Positions 6,847 through 12,984 of a stretch of 16,748 nt of DNA are shown here, piece by piece (the stretch's first letter is position 1; each line of letters starts with the position of its first letter). The DNA lies in contig JACZSI010000020.1 of assembly GCA_022574265.1 (NCBI GenBank), forward strand, positions 1 to 16,748, read 5' to 3'. The position numbers were made by a program, and so were the translations under genes. The stretch comes from Chloroflexota bacterium. Lineage in GTDB: Bacteria > Chloroflexota > Dehalococcoidia > Lucifugimonadales > Australimonadaceae. The notes under the pieces are model-generated. The model saw only the letters and a program-made list of their open reading frames with translations. It was not told the DNA's origin and ran no database searches.

Positions 6847-7987
6847 ACCAGAGGCGCTCCGAGGCGATGGCCGCGCCTTCGGCGAGCGCCCGCAGCTTCG
6901 CGTAGCAGATGTCCGGGTCCATCTTGCCGTAGCCGGCGAAGGTGCCGAAGCCGCAGTCGACGCCCGCAAGGACGCGCTCGCGGCCCACGATGGCGGCGAA
7001 GGTGCCGATGCGCTGGGCCACGAGCTCCGGGTGCTCGATGAAGTTGGTCGTCGAGTCGATCACGCCCGGTATCAGGACCTTGTCGGCGGGGATGTCCGCC
7101 TCCGCCCAGACCGTCCACTCGTGGGCGTGGCGGGGGTTCGACGCCTCGAACGAGACGGCCCCCGGCTTGGCTCGCATGACCGCGCCGAGGATCTTGGCGA
7201 GGGGGATGTCGTGGTCGTGGGGGCCCTCGTAGTTCCCCCAGCACAGGTGCATGCGCACGGATCCCGCCGGGACGTTCCGGAGCGCGTCGTTCAGCACGTC
7301 GACGTGGAGCTCGACGCGCTCGAGGAAGTCGTCCTCCGAAAGGTCTTGGAAGGCGGTGTGACGCGCCATCGCGAGGTCCGGGCAGTCGACCTGGAGCACG
7401 AAGCCCGCCTCGACGATGGCCTCGTACTCCTCCCGCATGGCCTCGCCCACGGCCCGCACGTACGCCTCGTGCGTCGGGTAGTAGTCGTTCGGCTGGAAGG
7501 CGGAGATGACGCCGGGCGAGGCCGCCGTCATGAACGTGTCGGTCACGTCGGCGCCTTCGAGGGCCGCGCGGTAGCGGTCGATGTCCCTCCGCAGCGGCTC
7601 CCGGTCCGCCACGGCGACGGGGCCGGTGCAGCGCGGCCGGCGGAACGGCTGCGGCCCGGTGAGCCGCAGCATCTTCTCGCGGAAGGCGGGGTACGGCGCC
7701 TGGTCGAGGGAGACCTGGCGGTCGCTGTCGCCCTCGAAGCCGGTGAGCCGGTCCTTCATGTAGGTGGCATAGCCGATCTTGCTCATCTCGCCGTCGCTGA
7801 CGACGTCGACGCCGGCCTCCCGCTGCCGGGCGACGGCATCCGCGACGGCCTTGCGCATCGTGTCGTCGAAGGCCGCGGGGTCGGTGGCCTCCCCGCGCTC
7901 CTTGGCGAGCAGCACGTCGGCGACGCCGGCGGGGCGCGGCAGGCTGCCGACGTGGGTGGTGAGGATGCGGTCGGTGCTAAGCTGCAT
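6842..7987 (-). CDS. MetE C-terminal-domain-like, zinc-dependent methyltransferase/transferase
   Basis: The 381-residue protein corresponds to the catalytic C-terminal barrel of cobalamin-independent methionine synthase and lacks the N-terminal half. The start MQLSTDRILTTHVGSLPRP has AGGAGG five bases before the ATG. Zinc-ligand motifs are all visible: H247 and C249 in MHLCWGNYEG, E281 in SFEASNPRHAHEW and C345 in GVDCGFGT. These match the His, Cys, Glu, Cys set of MetE. Short MetE-like proteins include archaeal-type methionine synthases and relatives of epoxyalkane:coenzyme M transferase, so the methyl donor or thiol substrate is open. It is transcribed alone; upstream is a 301-base gap with hairpins, and its stop codon is inside a palindromic repeat. 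A ten-codon copy of its end lies at 6482-6514. Confidence 0.88.
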   Translation of the reverse strand: MQLSTDRILTTHVGSLPRPAGVADVLLAKERGEATDPAAFDDTMRKAVADAVARQREAGVDVVSDGEMSKIGYATYMKDRLTGFEGDSDRQVSLDQAPYPAFREKMLRLTGPQPFRRPRCTGPVAVADREPLRRDIDRYRAALEGADVTDTFMTAASPGVISAFQPNDYYPTHEAYVRAVGEAMREEYEAIVEAGFVLQVDCPDLAMARHTAFQDLSEDDFLERVELHVDVLNDALRNVPAGSVRMHLCWGNYEGPHDHDIPLAKILGAVMRAKPGAVSFEASNPRHAHEWTVWAEADIPADKVLIPGVIDSTTNFIEHPELVAQRIGTFAAIVGRERVLAGVDCGFGTFAGYGKMDPDICYAKLRALAEGAAIASERLWS

Positions 7988-8082
7988 CTTGCCCTCCTGC
8001 GGGGGCGAAGTGGCTTTGCCTGAAACCTCCGCACCGTTGTAGGAGCGTCGGCGGCGGACGGCCGTTTCGACCATCCCCCCGT

Positions 8083-8167
8083 CCCCCTTCCTCGCCAGGA
8101 AGGGGGTGATAAAGCCAAAAACGGGGGACACCCCCGTGCCCCCGGCAAAGGGGCTTCGCCCCTCTGC
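8083..8167. repeat. Array of three GC-rich hairpins
   Basis: Three perfect inverted repeats follow each other: CCCCCTTCCT-CGCC-AGGAAGGGGG (8083-8106), ACGGGGG-ACA-CCCCCGT (8121-8137) and AGGGGC-TTC-GCCCCT (8149-8163, extendable with GCA/TGC). They occupy the middle of the gap 7988-8288 between two divergent genes. The arrangement looks like a composite intergenic repeat rather than a riboswitch; I recognise no ligand-binding RNA here. Confidence 0.65.
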
Positions 8168-8221
8168 ACTTCCTATTCGCTATCACAGGGCTTTGAGGCA
8201 AGCCAGGGCTAGTCCGGGGAT

Positions 8222-8227
8222 TATAGT
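8222..8227 (+). promoter_or_regulatory. Possible -10 element for the PPOX-fold gene
   Basis: TATAGT matches five of six -10 bases and stands out in this GC-rich gap, 61 bases before the ATG at 8289. No convincing -35 is found at normal spacing. Confidence 0.33.
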
Positions 8228-8288
8228 GGCGTGGGATAACCGGCGCAGGCGCAACGCATGCGCAGCGGCGAGATGTAGAGGAGGAGAC

Positions 8289-8693
8289 ATGGGCGTTGCA
8301 CTCAGTCCCGAAGCAGTGGCGTTCCTGCACGAGAAGGTGTACGCCCACGTGGCAACGCTCAATAAGGACGGCTCGCCGCAGGTGACGCCCGTCTGGGTGG
8401 ACACGGACGGCGAGCACATCCTGATCAATTCGTCGCTGGGGCGCCAAAAGGTCGTCAACATGCAGCGGGACGCCCGCGTGGCACTCTCGATCGCCCCTCC
8501 GGAGGACCCGCACCGGGGGATCGTGGTGCGCGGCATCGTCAAGGACATCACCCCCGACACGGACCAGAAGCTCATCAACAGCTTCTCGCTGAAATACCGG
8601 GACAACCCCGTCTACACCGTCCGCGAGGGCGAGACGCGCATGGTGATCCGCATCGAGCCGCTCCGCGTGATCGAGCGGCTCAAGACACGCTGA
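8289..8693 (+). CDS. PPOX-class (split-barrel) F420/FMN-dependent oxidoreductase
   Basis: The 134-residue protein has the small split-barrel fold of pyridoxamine-5'-phosphate-oxidase-like enzymes: FLHEKVYAHVATLNKDGSPQ followed by VTPVWVDTDGEHILINSSLGRQKVVNMQRDARVALSI, the classic cofactor-binding N-terminal half, then RGIVKDI and MVIRIEPLRVIE strands. The length and the NSSLGRQKVVNM segment fit the PPOX-class F420-dependent (Rv1155-like) group; whether F420 or flavin is used cannot be proved here. The start is set by GAGGAGGAG just before the ATG at 8289; the open frame upstream runs through hairpin repeats and is not coding. Its stop lies inside the facing aldo/keto reductase gene (14-base tail-to-tail overlap). 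Confidence 0.87.
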   Translation: MGVALSPEAVAFLHEKVYAHVATLNKDGSPQVTPVWVDTDGEHILINSSLGRQKVVNMQRDARVALSIAPPEDPHRGIVVRGIVKDITPDTDQKLINSFSLKYRDNPVYTVREGETRMVIRIEPLRVIERLKTR

Positions 8694-9648
8694 GCCACCG
8701 CCGGGCCATCGGCCATGCGCTCCGCAGGGGGCCAGCGGGCCTGAAGGCGCGCGATGCCTCCTCCAGCGCGGCCGCCTCGCCGGAGGAGAGCTCGATGCCG
8801 GCCGCGGCGGCGTTCTGCTCCACCTGCTCGACGGACTTGGCGCCGGGGATCGCGACGACGCCCGGTTTGGCGACCACCCAGGCCAGCGCGATCTGCGCCC
8901 GCGTGGCGGCGTGGGCCTTCGCGACGGCACCGAGCGCGTCGAGCACCGGGCGGACACGGTGGAGGTTCTCGGGCGTGAACAGCCGGTTGAGCCGCCGGAC
9001 GCCGCCGGGGGCGTGGCCCGGAGCGTAGCGCCCCGACAGCAACCCCTGGGCCAACGGGCTGTAGGCGATGATCACCCTGCCCTGCTCCTGAGCGAAGGGC
9101 AGCAGGCCGCGCTCCGGAGCGCGCTGGAGGAGGTTGTATCGCACCTGGTTGGATGGCACGACCGCCCCGAGCGCCGCCTCGGCCCGCCTCCACTGGCCCA
9201 GGCTGAAGTTGGAGACGCCGACGGCGCCGATGCGCCCGGCGTCGAGGAGGTCGCGCATCCCGGCCATGGTCCAGGAGATGGGGAGCAGCGGGTTCGGCCA
9301 GTGGACCTGGTAGAGGTCGATCCGCTCCATCTGGAGCCGCGCGAGGCTGCCGACCGCGGCCGCGAGGACCTGGGGCCGCAGCGGGTGCGTCGGCCAGACC
9401 TTGCTGGCGACGAACGCCTGGTCGCGGTGCTCGCGGAGCGCCGCTCCCAAGATCCGCTCCGACGCACCGCCCGCGTACACCTCGGCGGTATCGAAGAAGG
9501 TGATGCCCAGCTCGACCGCACGCTCGACGATGGCCTTCGCCTCGCGCGCGCCGAACTCGCGGTCCCAGCCCCAGGACGTCGATCCGAACTGCCAGGCGCC
9601 GAGGCCGATGACGGAGACTTCACGGCCGGCGAGGGTGATGGAGCGCAT
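8680..9648 (-). CDS. Aldo/keto reductase
   Basis: The 322-residue TIM-barrel NAD(P)H-dependent reductase has the complete catalytic tetrad: D53 and Y58 (FFDTAEVYAGGASE), K83 (VASKVWP) and H116 (YQVHWPN). The GVSNFSL motif at 144-150 and the C-terminal AIPGAKSVEQVEQN, which binds the cofactor phosphate and adenine in the family, are also intact. The start MRSITLAGREVSVIGLGAWQFG matches the family beginning; no ribosome site is evident, but the ATG lies two bases after the stop of the preceding gene, so coupling is likely. The physiological carbonyl substrate is not predictable. Third gene of a minus-strand run with the membrane protein and dienelactone hydrolase genes. Confidence 0.93.
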   Translation of the reverse strand: MRSITLAGREVSVIGLGAWQFGSTSWGWDREFGAREAKAIVERAVELGITFFDTAEVYAGGASERILGAALREHRDQAFVASKVWPTHPLRPQVLAAAVGSLARLQMERIDLYQVHWPNPLLPISWTMAGMRDLLDAGRIGAVGVSNFSLGQWRRAEAALGAVVPSNQVRYNLLQRAPERGLLPFAQEQGRVIIAYSPLAQGLLSGRYAPGHAPGGVRRLNRLFTPENLHRVRPVLDALGAVAKAHAATRAQIALAWVVAKPGVVAIPGAKSVEQVEQNAAAAGIELSSGEAAALEEASRAFRPAGPLRSAWPMARRWLSVS

Positions 9649-9650
9649 GC

Positions 9651-10184
9651 CTAGCGCCGCACCGGCTTCGGGCCAGGCTCGGGCTTCGTCTCGAACGTGC
9701 CGATGACGTCGCGCACGTCGAAGGCGTCGCTCTCCAGCATGACGCCACGGGCGAAGGGCCGGTCGCGGCGGCGGACGTCGACGGCGAGCACCCAGCCGCC
9801 TCGCTCGAGGCGCGCCTCGTAGTCCTCGGCCACCTCCTGCTCGAGCCCGCGCTCGCCGGCGGAGGCCGCGCCGAACCAGGCGCCGAAGCCGGCGCCGAAC
9901 TTCCACATGATGGCCGCCATGAGCACTTTGACGTTGACGTCCACGGGCAGGAGGAGCATCGCGATGACCGACGGCACTTCGATGACGAGCGCACCGATGA
10001 TGCCCCAGCGGACGGCGGCCCGCAGCATGAGCTCGCCACGCTGCGTCAGGGGTGCGGCGCGCCTGCCGAGCTCGGTTGGAGCGAGGAGCGTCAGTGTCTC
10101 CGTGGCGTAGCCGGCCGTGCCGAAGAGACGGCCGGCGGCATCGAGGGCGGAGCGGTCGGCGAAGGTGCCTACGATCTGGTACAC
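9651..10184 (-). CDS. Small membrane protein of unknown function (YflT/general stress-like N-terminus)
   Basis: The 177-residue protein is read from a GTG start (MYQIVGTFADRSALDAAGRLF). The N-terminal 35 residues have the look of a small ferredoxin-like alpha/beta domain as seen in heat-induced stress proteins of the YflT type. Two hydrophobic segments follow (about 60-80, WGIIGALVIEVPSVIAMLLLP, and about 86-106, VLMAAIMWKFGAGFGAWFGAA), the second with small-residue spacing like a glycine zipper. The C-terminal part (EQEVAEDYEARLERGGWVLAVDV) resembles a second copy of the small soluble domain. It lies 12 bases after the hydrolase stop and two bases before the reductase start, so the three genes probably form one transcript. 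No ribosome site is visible, so the start is uncertain. Confidence 0.72.
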   Translation of the reverse strand: MYQIVGTFADRSALDAAGRLFGTAGYATETLTLLAPTELGRRAAPLTQRGELMLRAAVRWGIIGALVIEVPSVIAMLLLPVDVNVKVLMAAIMWKFGAGFGAWFGAASAGERGLEQEVAEDYEARLERGGWVLAVDVRRRDRPFARGVMLESDAFDVRDVIGTFETKPEPGPKPVRR

Positions 10185-10196
10185 GGCGCTGTGGCG

Positions 10197-10967
10197 CTAG
10201 CTGGCCGTGGCGACGGCCGCCTTGAGCGTCTCGCCGAAGAAGGCGGTCAGCTTGTCCCACGCGTCGGCGGCGGGACCTTCGCGGTAGGCCTTGGGGTTGG
10301 AGAAGTCCAAGAAGGCGTGCCCGGTCTCCGGGTAGGAGTGGAACTGGTGCGCCTTGTCGAGCCGGTCCATCTCGGCGCTGATCTTCGCCACGTCTTCCTT
10401 GGATGGGTTCTCGTCGTCGTCCCCGAAGAAGCCGGCGACGGGGCAGGCGATCTGCGCCGTCAGATCGAACGCCGGCGGTGAATCGCCGCGGGCCGTCAGG
10501 ATGCCGCCGCCGTGGAAGACCGCCGCGGCGGCCAGCGTGTCGTTGCGCGCGGCCATCAGATACGCGATGCGCCCGCCGCCACAGAAGCCGGTGATGCCGA
10601 TGGACGAGTCGCCCACCTGAGCCAGCCCGCGCAGATGTGCGACGGCCGCGTTCACGTCGCGCACGATCTCGTCGTCGCTCAACGCCTGAGCCTTCTCCAT
10701 CATGGTCGGCCAGCGCTTGGGGTCCTCTCGCCTCATACGGCCGAGCTCCTCGAACGTCGTGCCGCTCTGGCGGTGGTAGAGGTTGGGAGCCGCGGCGACG
10801 TAGCCGGCCTGGGCCAGGCGGTCGCAGACCGTCTGGATGAACGTATCGACGCCCGAGGCGTGCTGCGCGACGACGACGCCGGGGAACGGCCCTTCGCCGG
10901 ACGGAACGGCAAGGTAGGTCTTCATGGAGACATCGTCGACGGTGAGGTGCTCCCAGCTCGCTGCCAC
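10197..10967 (-). CDS. Dienelactone hydrolase family protein
   Basis: I choose the GTG at 10967 because AGGAGG lies six bases upstream; the frame stays open further upstream but without support. The 256-residue alpha/beta hydrolase carries a Cys-Asp-His triad typical of dienelactone hydrolases: C129 in GITGFCGGGR, an aspartate in GFFGDDDENPS (183-185) and H217 in YPETGHAFLD. N-terminal YLAVPSGEGPFPGVVVAQHASGV and AAPNLYHRQ are characteristic of the family. The real substrate is unknown; family members hydrolyse dienelactones and diverse esters or lactones. It leads the minus-strand run hydrolase - membrane protein - aldo/keto reductase. A GC-rich hairpin lies about 54 bases upstream. Confidence 0.93.
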   Translation of the reverse strand: MAASWEHLTVDDVSMKTYLAVPSGEGPFPGVVVAQHASGVDTFIQTVCDRLAQAGYVAAAPNLYHRQSGTTFEELGRMRREDPKRWPTMMEKAQALSDDEIVRDVNAAVAHLRGLAQVGDSSIGITGFCGGGRIAYLMAARNDTLAAAAVFHGGGILTARGDSPPAFDLTAQIACPVAGFFGDDDENPSKEDVAKISAEMDRLDKAHQFHSYPETGHAFLDFSNPKAYREGPAADAWDKLTAFFGETLKAAVATAS

Positions 10968-11020
10968 GTCGGTCCTCCTGTCAGCGCTTCGGTGGGCGCC
11001 ATGCACGGTAGCAGACGCCA

Positions 11021-11047
11021 GGCGCGGCCCGCAACGGGCCCCGCGCC
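11021..11047. other. GC-rich hairpin between divergent genes
   Basis: GGCGCGGCCCG - CAA - CGGG - CC bulge - CCGCGCC forms an 11-pair stem with a two-base bulge and a three-base loop. It lies between the dienelactone hydrolase and thioredoxin-like gene starts. Function unknown. Confidence 0.4.
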
Positions 11048-11110
11048 GCCGACGAGGCAACGCCCGCCGGTCACGCGCATCCTAGAGGGGAGCGGGCGCG
11101 GCCGGTGTGA

Positions 11111-11138
11111 GAGATCCTTCGCTTCGCTCAGGATGACA
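11111..11138. repeat. Intergenic repeat of the GATCCTTCGCTTCGCTCAGG type
   Basis: The sequence from GAGATCCTTCGCTTCGCTCA to the following GGATGACA, read on the minus strand, translates to the CHPERSEGS peptide found in spurious ORFs of many bacterial genomes. It is a single copy here. It is related in sequence (CTTCG...CTCAGG) to the REP-like family at 711 and 6607 but distinct. It sits 64 bases before the thioredoxin-like start. Confidence 0.65.
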
Positions 11139-11201
11139 GTTTAGGGGCGGAGCGACACGCCGCGGCTGGTACTCTAACGACGCTTCCGCACGGGGCCATG
11201 T

Positions 11202-11690
11202 ATGGGCGAGTTCCTCAACAACAACTCCGCGGTGATCCTGATCGGCGTGCTGCTGATCGCGCTCGGCTGGTACGCCTGGGACTACCGCCGGTCCAAGCGC
11301 GCGCTCGCCGTCTTCGCCGCGGTCGCCATCGTGATCGTGGGCGGCTATGCGGGCGCGCGCCACGGCCCGAGCGACGTCGGCACGCTGGCCGAGGTCGACG
11401 CGGTCCTCGCCAGCGGCGTGCCGGTGGTCCTCGAGGTGTACTCCGACAACTGAGCGCTCTGCCTCATCGCCAAGCCGTCGGTCGACGCGCTCGAACGGGA
11501 CCTGGAGGGGCGGGCGACGGTGCTCCGCCTGAACCTGAGCGAGGACGTGGGCCGGGCGGCGGCGCGGCGCTTCGGTGTGCGCATGACGCCGACGTTCATC
11601 GTCTTCGCGCCCGACGGAAGCGAGCGGCACCGCCAGAGCGGCTTCCCCGACCTCGAGCGGCTGGAGGCCGAGGCCCTGAACCCGCTCTGA
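11202..11690 (+). CDS. Membrane-anchored thioredoxin-like selenoprotein (UxxC active site)
   Basis: Read through the in-frame TGA at 11451-11453, the gene encodes 162 residues. Two membrane helices (about 9-27 and 34-51) are separated by the basic loop RRSKR, which by the positive-inside rule puts the thioredoxin domain outside the cytoplasm. The domain follows: VPVVLEVYSDN, then U84-A-L-C87, LIAKPSVDALERDLEGRATV, and VRMTPTFIVFAPDG with the cis-proline loop. The TGA falls exactly on the first cysteine of the expected CxxC motif. The 78 codons after it are uninterrupted, have GC-rich third positions like their neighbours and end at TGA 11688. No alternative start lies between the TGA and the active site. 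A candidate SECIS hairpin follows. Termination at 11451 would leave only two helices and one strand. A Cys-to-stop mutation or sequencing error (TGC to TGA) is the main alternative. No clear ribosome site precedes the ATG at 11202. Confidence 0.8.
11451..11492 (+). promoter_or_regulatory. Candidate bacterial SECIS element at the selenocysteine codon
   Basis: The RNA from the UGA can fold with GAGCGC (11452-11457) pairing with GCGCTC (11487-11492) as an outer stem, and CGTC (11476-11479) with GACG (11484-11487) as an inner stem closing the loop GGTC (11480-11483); one G (11487) is shared by the two alternatives. The loop begins 26 bases after the UGA, inside the 16-37 base range reported for bacterial SECIS elements, and has G in its first two positions as SelB binding prefers. 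The inner stem is short, so support is moderate. Confidence 0.45.
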
Positions 11691-11728
11691 AGCCGCGAGG
11701 CGCGCGGGGCCTGTTGTAGGCTTGGCGC

Positions 11729-12661
11729 ATGAAGCGCTGGTACCGGTTGCTCGTCCCGGGGAGGATGCCGCTCCCGCTCGCTTGGTTCGTCGCCCTCTTC
11801 GGCGTGGGCGTCTCATTCGTCTGGATCACGCTCTCCTTCGAGGGCATCGTCATTCCCCTCCAGGTCGGCGACACCGTCCGGTTCGAGCAGGTGCGCCAGA
11901 GCGCCGACAGCACGACGGCCCACTTCTTCACCGTCGAGAGGCAAGACCTCGCCCGCAGCGTGGGGCTGGGCGACGAGGGCGCCGAGGAGGTGGACATCGA
12001 CTTCAACCTGGACGATGGCCGCTTCGGCTCCGACCCGCCGGGCGGCCCTCTGGACCTCTACGAGATCTCGTTCGCCGAGCCGGGTCTGTTCATCATCAGC
12101 GACTCCGCGCACCCGCGCGGGCATGGCTCGGCCAGGTTCGTCGTTACCGAGTCCGCGGGCGGCGGGGGCAGACTCATCGTCACCGGCGCGTTCATCGTCG
12201 AAGATGCCCGGTTCGAGCTGCGGACCTCGGAGACGGAAGCCCAGTTCGGCTACCCCCCGGGGTCACTCGTCTCGTCCCGATCCCCGGCCGAGCCGGTCAT
12301 CCAGCTCATCCTGATAGGGTCGGTCCTCATCGCGCCGGTCATCGCGTTCTTCAGACGCCGCCGCTGGTGGCTGTGGGGGATAATCGGGATCGTCATGGGA
12401 CTCTTGGGAGCGGTGCAGCCGGTCCTGACATCCGTCACCGTCGTGGGGGCGGTGCTGCTGGCCGCTCGGCCTCGGCCCGCGGCGGCGGTGACCGAAGCGG
12501 AGCCGCCGGAGGAGGACGAGCGGGGCGAGGAGCCGCCGGACGCCGAGGACGAAGGCCCGCCGGGGCCGCCGACGCAGGACCAGCGCACGCTGCCGCCGCC
12601 GGTGCCGGCCACGCCACCGCGCCCGAGGCCCGAGCACGGGCGGCGCCGGCGGCGCTATTAG
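11729..12661 (+). CDS. Membrane protein with extracytoplasmic cupredoxin-like domain
   Basis: The 310-residue protein is not a family I can name. An N-terminal membrane helix (about 15-37) is followed by a domain at 44-139 with a plastocyanin-like layout: LQVGDTVRFEQVRQS, AHFFTVE (H65), ISFAEPGLFIISDSAHPRGHG (H128, H132) and SARFVV. The cysteine ligand of blue copper proteins is missing (Ser/Asp at that place), so a type 1 centre is unlikely; binding of another metal is conceivable. A second block, GAFIVEDARFELR and then QFGY (153-175), follows. Two or three more helices (about 188-208 and 213-247) and a Pro/Glu-rich tail ending in RRRRRY complete it. It starts 38 bases after the selenoprotein gene, probably in one transcript, and is a paralogue of the protein at 12985 with the two blocks in swapped order. 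Confidence 0.78.
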   Translation: MKRWYRLLVPGRMPLPLAWFVALFGVGVSFVWITLSFEGIVIPLQVGDTVRFEQVRQSADSTTAHFFTVERQDLARSVGLGDEGAEEVDIDFNLDDGRFGSDPPGGPLDLYEISFAEPGLFIISDSAHPRGHGSARFVVTESAGGGGRLIVTGAFIVEDARFELRTSETEAQFGYPPGSLVSSRSPAEPVIQLILIGSVLIAPVIAFFRRRRWWLWGIIGIVMGLLGAVQPVLTSVTVVGAVLLAARPRPAAAVTEAEPPEEDERGEEPPDAEDEGPPGPPTQDQRTLPPPVPATPPRPRPEHGRRRRRY

Positions 12662-12699
12662 CGCCTCCGGTGGCTCGCGTGCTGTACGCTAGGACCGGC

Positions 12700-12784
12700 G
12701 GGGAAGTGCCGGAACTGGCAGACGGGCGTGGCTTAGGACCACGTGCCTACGGGCGTAAGGGTTCGAGTCCCTTCTTCCCCACCA
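12700..12784 (+). tRNA. tRNA-Leu (anticodon UAG), CCA encoded
   Basis: The acceptor stem GGGGAAG (12700-12706) pairs with CTTCCCC (12774-12780). The anticodon stem CGTGG/CCACG (12727-12731 and 12739-12743) closes the loop CTTAGGA, with anticodon TAG at 12734-12736. The D loop contains AACTGGCAGA. A long variable arm (TGCC-TAC-GGGCG) marks a class II tRNA. The T arm is AAGGG-TTCGAGT-CCCTT (12757-12773), then discriminator A and the encoded CCA at 12782-12784. It reads CUA leucine codons, with possible wobble to other CUN codons. A TACGCT -10 candidate is at 12685-12690. Confidence 0.97.
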
Positions 12785-12867
12785 GACGGGAACCCTCGGC
12801 GCCAGGTGTGAGCCCCGACGCCGCATGCCGGAAGATGGCCGCGCCGGGTCACGGCCTAGGCCCGGAG

Positions 12868-12896
12868 TTGACAGACCGCCGCCCGATGGGTAGTGT
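12868..12896 (+). promoter_or_regulatory. Promoter candidate for the exported cupredoxin-like protein
   Basis: A perfect TTGACA (12868-12873), 17-base spacer and TAGTGT (12891-12896). The -35 and spacing are ideal, while the -10 matches three bases. It would give a leader of about 80 bases before the GTG at 12985. The rest of 12785-12984 shows nothing recognisable. Confidence 0.45.
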
Positions 12897-12984
12897 CTCC
12901 CGATAACTGTGGGGGCGAAGGCCACGGGGGGTTCCCTCTGGATGGTCGAGAACTTGCTCCGGCGGTCACCGCAAGGAGGAAGAC

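Noticed and set aside
7988..8288. SAM or cobalamin riboswitch upstream of the MetE-like gene
   Set aside because: I see only simple separate hairpins and no conserved riboswitch core or box sequence.
8106..8288. Earlier start for the PPOX-fold protein
   Set aside because: The upstream frame runs through the hairpin array and lacks family similarity; the ATG at 8289 has a strong ribosome site.
11202..11453. An 83-residue protein ending at the TGA, or a simple pseudogene
   Set aside because: The downstream frame keeps a full thioredoxin active-site helix, cis-Pro loop and normal GC-rich third positions, and the TGA coincides with the catalytic cysteine. Mutation or sequencing error remains possible but is the less likely reading.
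11451..11453. TGA read as tryptophan by a changed genetic code
   Set aside because: Several intact genes here end in TGA at family-typical positions, and Trp at the first CxxC position would destroy the active site.
12651..12665. GGCGC-TATTA-GCGCC hairpin over the stop of the 11729 gene as terminator
   Set aside because: The stem is only five pairs and no T tract follows.
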